Shown: piece after piece, positions 62,327 through 64,000 of the stretch | Numbering within the stretch: the first letter of the stretch is position 1 | Layout of the letters: each line of letters begins with the position of its first letter | NCBI RefSeq assembly: GCF_008634025.1 | Contig: NZ_PDCM01000002.1 | Location: forward strand, 1,426,001-1,490,000 | Source: Streptomyces albofaciens JCM 4342 | GTDB lineage: Bacteria > Actinomycetota > Actinomycetes > Streptomycetales > Streptomycetaceae | Direction of reading: 5' to 3' | Length of the DNA: 64,000 nt | Notes under the pieces: generated by a model | The model's input: the letters and a program-made list of their open reading frames with translations, nothing else | The model's database searches: none | What the model was told of the DNA's origin: nothing | Made by a program: the position numbers and the translations under genes

Positions 62327-62548
62327 CTACGCGCCGGGGGCGTCCGTCTCCGTTTCCCGCACCGTGATCGCGCCGGCCGGGCACCGCAGGGCCGCCGTGC
62401 GCACCTTCGCCGTCAGCTCCACGGGCGGCGCCGGATCGGTGAGCACCACCGTGCCGTCCTCCTCCGACTGGTCGAAGACCGCGGGCACCAGCAGCGTGCA
62501 CATACCGGAAGCCGCGCAGATCTCCGCGTCGACCCGTACCTCGACCAT
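62327..62548 (-). CDS. [3Fe-4S] ferredoxin, P450 redox partner
   Basis: A 73-residue ferredoxin of the type that supplies electrons to Streptomyces P450s. Cluster ligands are Cys10 and Cys16 in ICAASGMCTL and a late Cys in RCPAGAI; the usual fourth Cys is replaced by Ala, as in [3Fe-4S] ferredoxins. GAGGAGGGACG precedes the ATG. It is the last gene of an operon with two P450 genes on the minus strand. Confidence 0.92.
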   Translation of the reverse strand: MVEVRVDAEICAASGMCTLLVPAVFDQSEEDGTVVLTDPAPPVELTAKVRTAALRCPAGAITVRETETDAPGA

Positions 62549-62605
62549 CGTCCCTCCTCGTCTCCGGGATCGCCCCCGGGCACCGCGCACCCGGCCGGGC
62601 CGCCG

Positions 62606-63820
62606 TCACCAGGCGACCGGCAGCCGCTCCAGGCCGTACGCGATGGAATTCGTCTTGTGCGGCACCTGGTCGGCGGGCACGGCCAGCCGCAGGTCCGGGA
62701 ACCGGCGCCACAGGGCCAGGTAGGCGGTGCGCAGCTCCATCCGGCCGAGCGCGGCGCCGATGCAGTGGTGGATGCCGTGCCCGAAGGCGATGTGCGGCAG
62801 CGGCTCGCGGTTCACGTCGAACCGGTCGACGTCGGGGGCGAGCACCGGGTCGCGGTTGGCCATCGGGATGGAGCAGACGACCTCCTCCCCCGCCTTGATC
62901 AGCTGCCCGGCCACGACCACGTCCTCCACGGCGGTGCGTGGGGTCGGCGCGTGCGCCACGGACAGGAAGCGCAGCAGTTCGTCCACCACGCGGTCCACGG
63001 TGTTCTCGGGGTCCGCCAGCAGGACGGCGAGCTGGTCCGGGTGTTCCAGGAGGGCCAGCACGCCGAGGCTGATCATGCCGGTGACGTTGTCGAGGCCGGC
63101 CAGCACCATCAGGCCGCAGATGCCGATCAGTTCCTCGTCGACGAAGTTGTCGCCGTGGTCGCGGATGAGCTGGCCGATGAACCCCTCGTCGGGATCCTTG
63201 CGCTGCCGCTTGACCAGCGCGCGCAGGTAGTTGGAGGTGTACGCCTGGGCGGCGGCCCGGTCCTTGCGGTTGCGGTCCTGCTCCAGCTGCCACTGGTGCT
63301 TGACCAGGAACTCGCGCCGGTCGTCGCGGGGCACGCCGAGCAGTTCGCACAGCACCGCGCCGGAGATCGGGCTCGCGTACAGCTCGACGAGGTCGGCGGG
63401 CTGCCCCTTGCGCTCCATGGCGTCCAGGCAGCGTTCCGCGATCGCCTCGGTCACCGGCTTGAGCCGCTGGATGCGGCGCACCGTGAACTCCGGCGTGAGC
63501 ATCTTGCGCAGCCGGGTGTGCTCGGGCTGGTCGTAGTCCATGAGGTGGCCGGACATCTCCTGCGGGCGGTGTTTGCTCCCGCCGCGGATGGCCTGGGCGC
63601 GGAACCGGCGCTGGTTGCTGAAGCGGACGTGGTCGCCCATGATCTGGCGTACGGCCTCGTAGCCCAGGGCCATCCAGATGGGCTCCGGCGCCGCGCCGGG
63701 CGCCGCGGCCACCTCTTCCCGGACGAGGGCGCCCTGGGCGCGCTGCCGGCGGATGTCGTCCGACGGGCCGAAGCCCGCCCGGCGGGCGTGGTCGAACTGG
63801 TGCTGGGACTCGTCCGGCAT
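62606..63820 (-). CDS. Cytochrome P450 with altered I-helix (AGLDNVT)
   Basis: A 404-residue P450. The heme loop reads FGHGIHHCIG with axial Cys353; ExxR is in DELLRFLSVAH. The I-helix is LAGLDNVTGM: the usual (A/G)Gx(D/E)T has Asn245 where the catalytic Thr normally sits, as in P450cin. The long HQWQLEQDRNRKDRAAAQAY segment in the F/G region is also distinctive. It could hydroxylate or cross-link a peptide or amino acid, in keeping with the Hpg context. The ATG at 63820 follows GGAGGAGAAGCAGC. An ATG at 63841 overlaps the upstream P450 stop but lacks a site of its own. Confidence 0.9.
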   Translation of the reverse strand: MPDESQHQFDHARRAGFGPSDDIRRQRAQGALVREEVAAAPGAAPEPIWMALGYEAVRQIMGDHVRFSNQRRFRAQAIRGGSKHRPQEMSGHLMDYDQPEHTRLRKMLTPEFTVRRIQRLKPVTEAIAERCLDAMERKGQPADLVELYASPISGAVLCELLGVPRDDRREFLVKHQWQLEQDRNRKDRAAAQAYTSNYLRALVKRQRKDPDEGFIGQLIRDHGDNFVDEELIGICGLMVLAGLDNVTGMISLGVLALLEHPDQLAVLLADPENTVDRVVDELLRFLSVAHAPTPRTAVEDVVVAGQLIKAGEEVVCSIPMANRDPVLAPDVDRFDVNREPLPHIAFGHGIHHCIGAALGRMELRTAYLALWRRFPDLRLAVPADQVPHKTNSIAYGLERLPVAW

Positions 63821-63834
63821 TGCTGCTTCTCCTC

Positions 63835-64000
63835 CTACCATGCGACGGGCAACGATTCCAGGGCGTACTGACGGGACCGGGCGGGCCGGAACCGGACCCG
63901 CTCGTGCGGTACGGCGAGCCGCAGGTCCGGGAAGCGGCGCAGCAGGGCCGGGAAGGCGATGCGCAGTTCCATCCTGGCCAGCGGGGCGCCGAGGCAGTGG
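63835..64000 (-). CDS. Second cytochrome P450 (C-terminal fragment at window edge)
   Basis: The last 54 residues of another P450, beginning HCLGAPLARMELRIAFPALL (the heme-binding Cys is the second residue) and ending QYALESLPVAW. The rest lies beyond 64 kb. Its stop codon (63835-63837) is 14 bp before the next P450 start, so the two P450s and the ferredoxin form one operon. Its end is very similar to that of the neighbouring P450 (RLPVAW), indicating a recent or functional duplication. Confidence 0.88.
   Translation of the reverse strand, partial: HCLGAPLARMELRIAFPALLRRFPDLRLAVPHERVRFRPARSRQYALESLPVAW

Overview
The window is high-GC actinobacterial DNA with densely packed genes, GTG starts, GTGA/ATGA stop-start overlaps and strong third-position G/C bias. 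An SsgA-like sporulation/division protein, a DasR-type dre site upstream of a chitin-active LPMO, a PhoP-box-like array upstream of a phospholipase C, and AfsQ1-like regulation point to Streptomyces or a close relative. I see no tRNA, rRNA, insertion sequence, integrase or CRISPR array. It reads as ordinary chromosome that runs, at the right edge, into a natural-product cluster.

Layout. 1-3.8 kb: a truncated HEAT-like protein, a TetR regulator divergent from two bacterial PH-domain membrane proteins, and an SsgA-like protein. 3.9-7.8 kb: a polysaccharide deacetylase divergent from an OmpR-type regulator/sensor kinase/GerMN lipoprotein operon. 7.8-15 kb: a GMC oxidoreductase, a CocE-type hydrolase, a VOC protein, a large SUKH protein and a DUF4185-like exported protein. 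15.1-20.3 kb: the methylmalonyl-CoA mutase operon (mutA-mutB-meaB). 20.3-25.4 kb: SDR/LysR/VOC, a decayed DUF1080 gene, an LPMO, an SCP2-like protein and two small secreted proteins. 25.5-27.9 kb: a Ser/Thr kinase fused to a lytic-transglycosylase-like domain, beside an FHA-like protein. 28-33.7 kb: an acyl-CoA ligase, aldehyde dehydrogenase and amino-acid permease set. 34.1-35.3 kb: an L,D-transpeptidase lipoprotein. 35.5-39.4 kb: an XRE regulator / ImmA-IrrE peptidase / MAB_1171c-DUF6545 membrane protein / cytochrome P450 array behind a striking inverted-repeat operator. 39.3-41.9 kb: a NarL-type two-component pair with two phased palindromes in its divergent promoter. 41.8-51 kb: a type II thioesterase, a TPR protein, an M6 metalloprotease, PlsC, an exported isoaspartyl peptidase and a Tat phospholipase C. 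51-57 kb: a hypothetical protein, an APC permease, a double-GNAT protein, a BtrH/DUF4872 protein and an ECF-type sigma factor. 57-64 kb: 4-hydroxyphenylglycine (Hpg) biosynthesis (prephenate dehydrogenase, HpgT, HmaS, Hmo) followed by a ferredoxin and two tandem P450s, the second cut by the window end.

How the genes work together. The Hpg block is a complete route: prephenate to 4-hydroxyphenylpyruvate (TyrA-like), to 4-hydroxymandelate (HmaS), to 4-hydroxybenzoylformate (Hmo), to Hpg (HpgT). With the tandem P450/ferredoxin genes it should be the border of a non-ribosomal peptide cluster lying mostly beyond 64 kb. The most intriguing less-understood unit is the XRE-ImmA/IrrE-DUF6545-P450 array. 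It looks like a protease-switched regulatory circuit controlling a membrane protein and an oxidative enzyme, and its biology is not described as far as I know. All functions are read from sequence motifs by eye; no database search was run.
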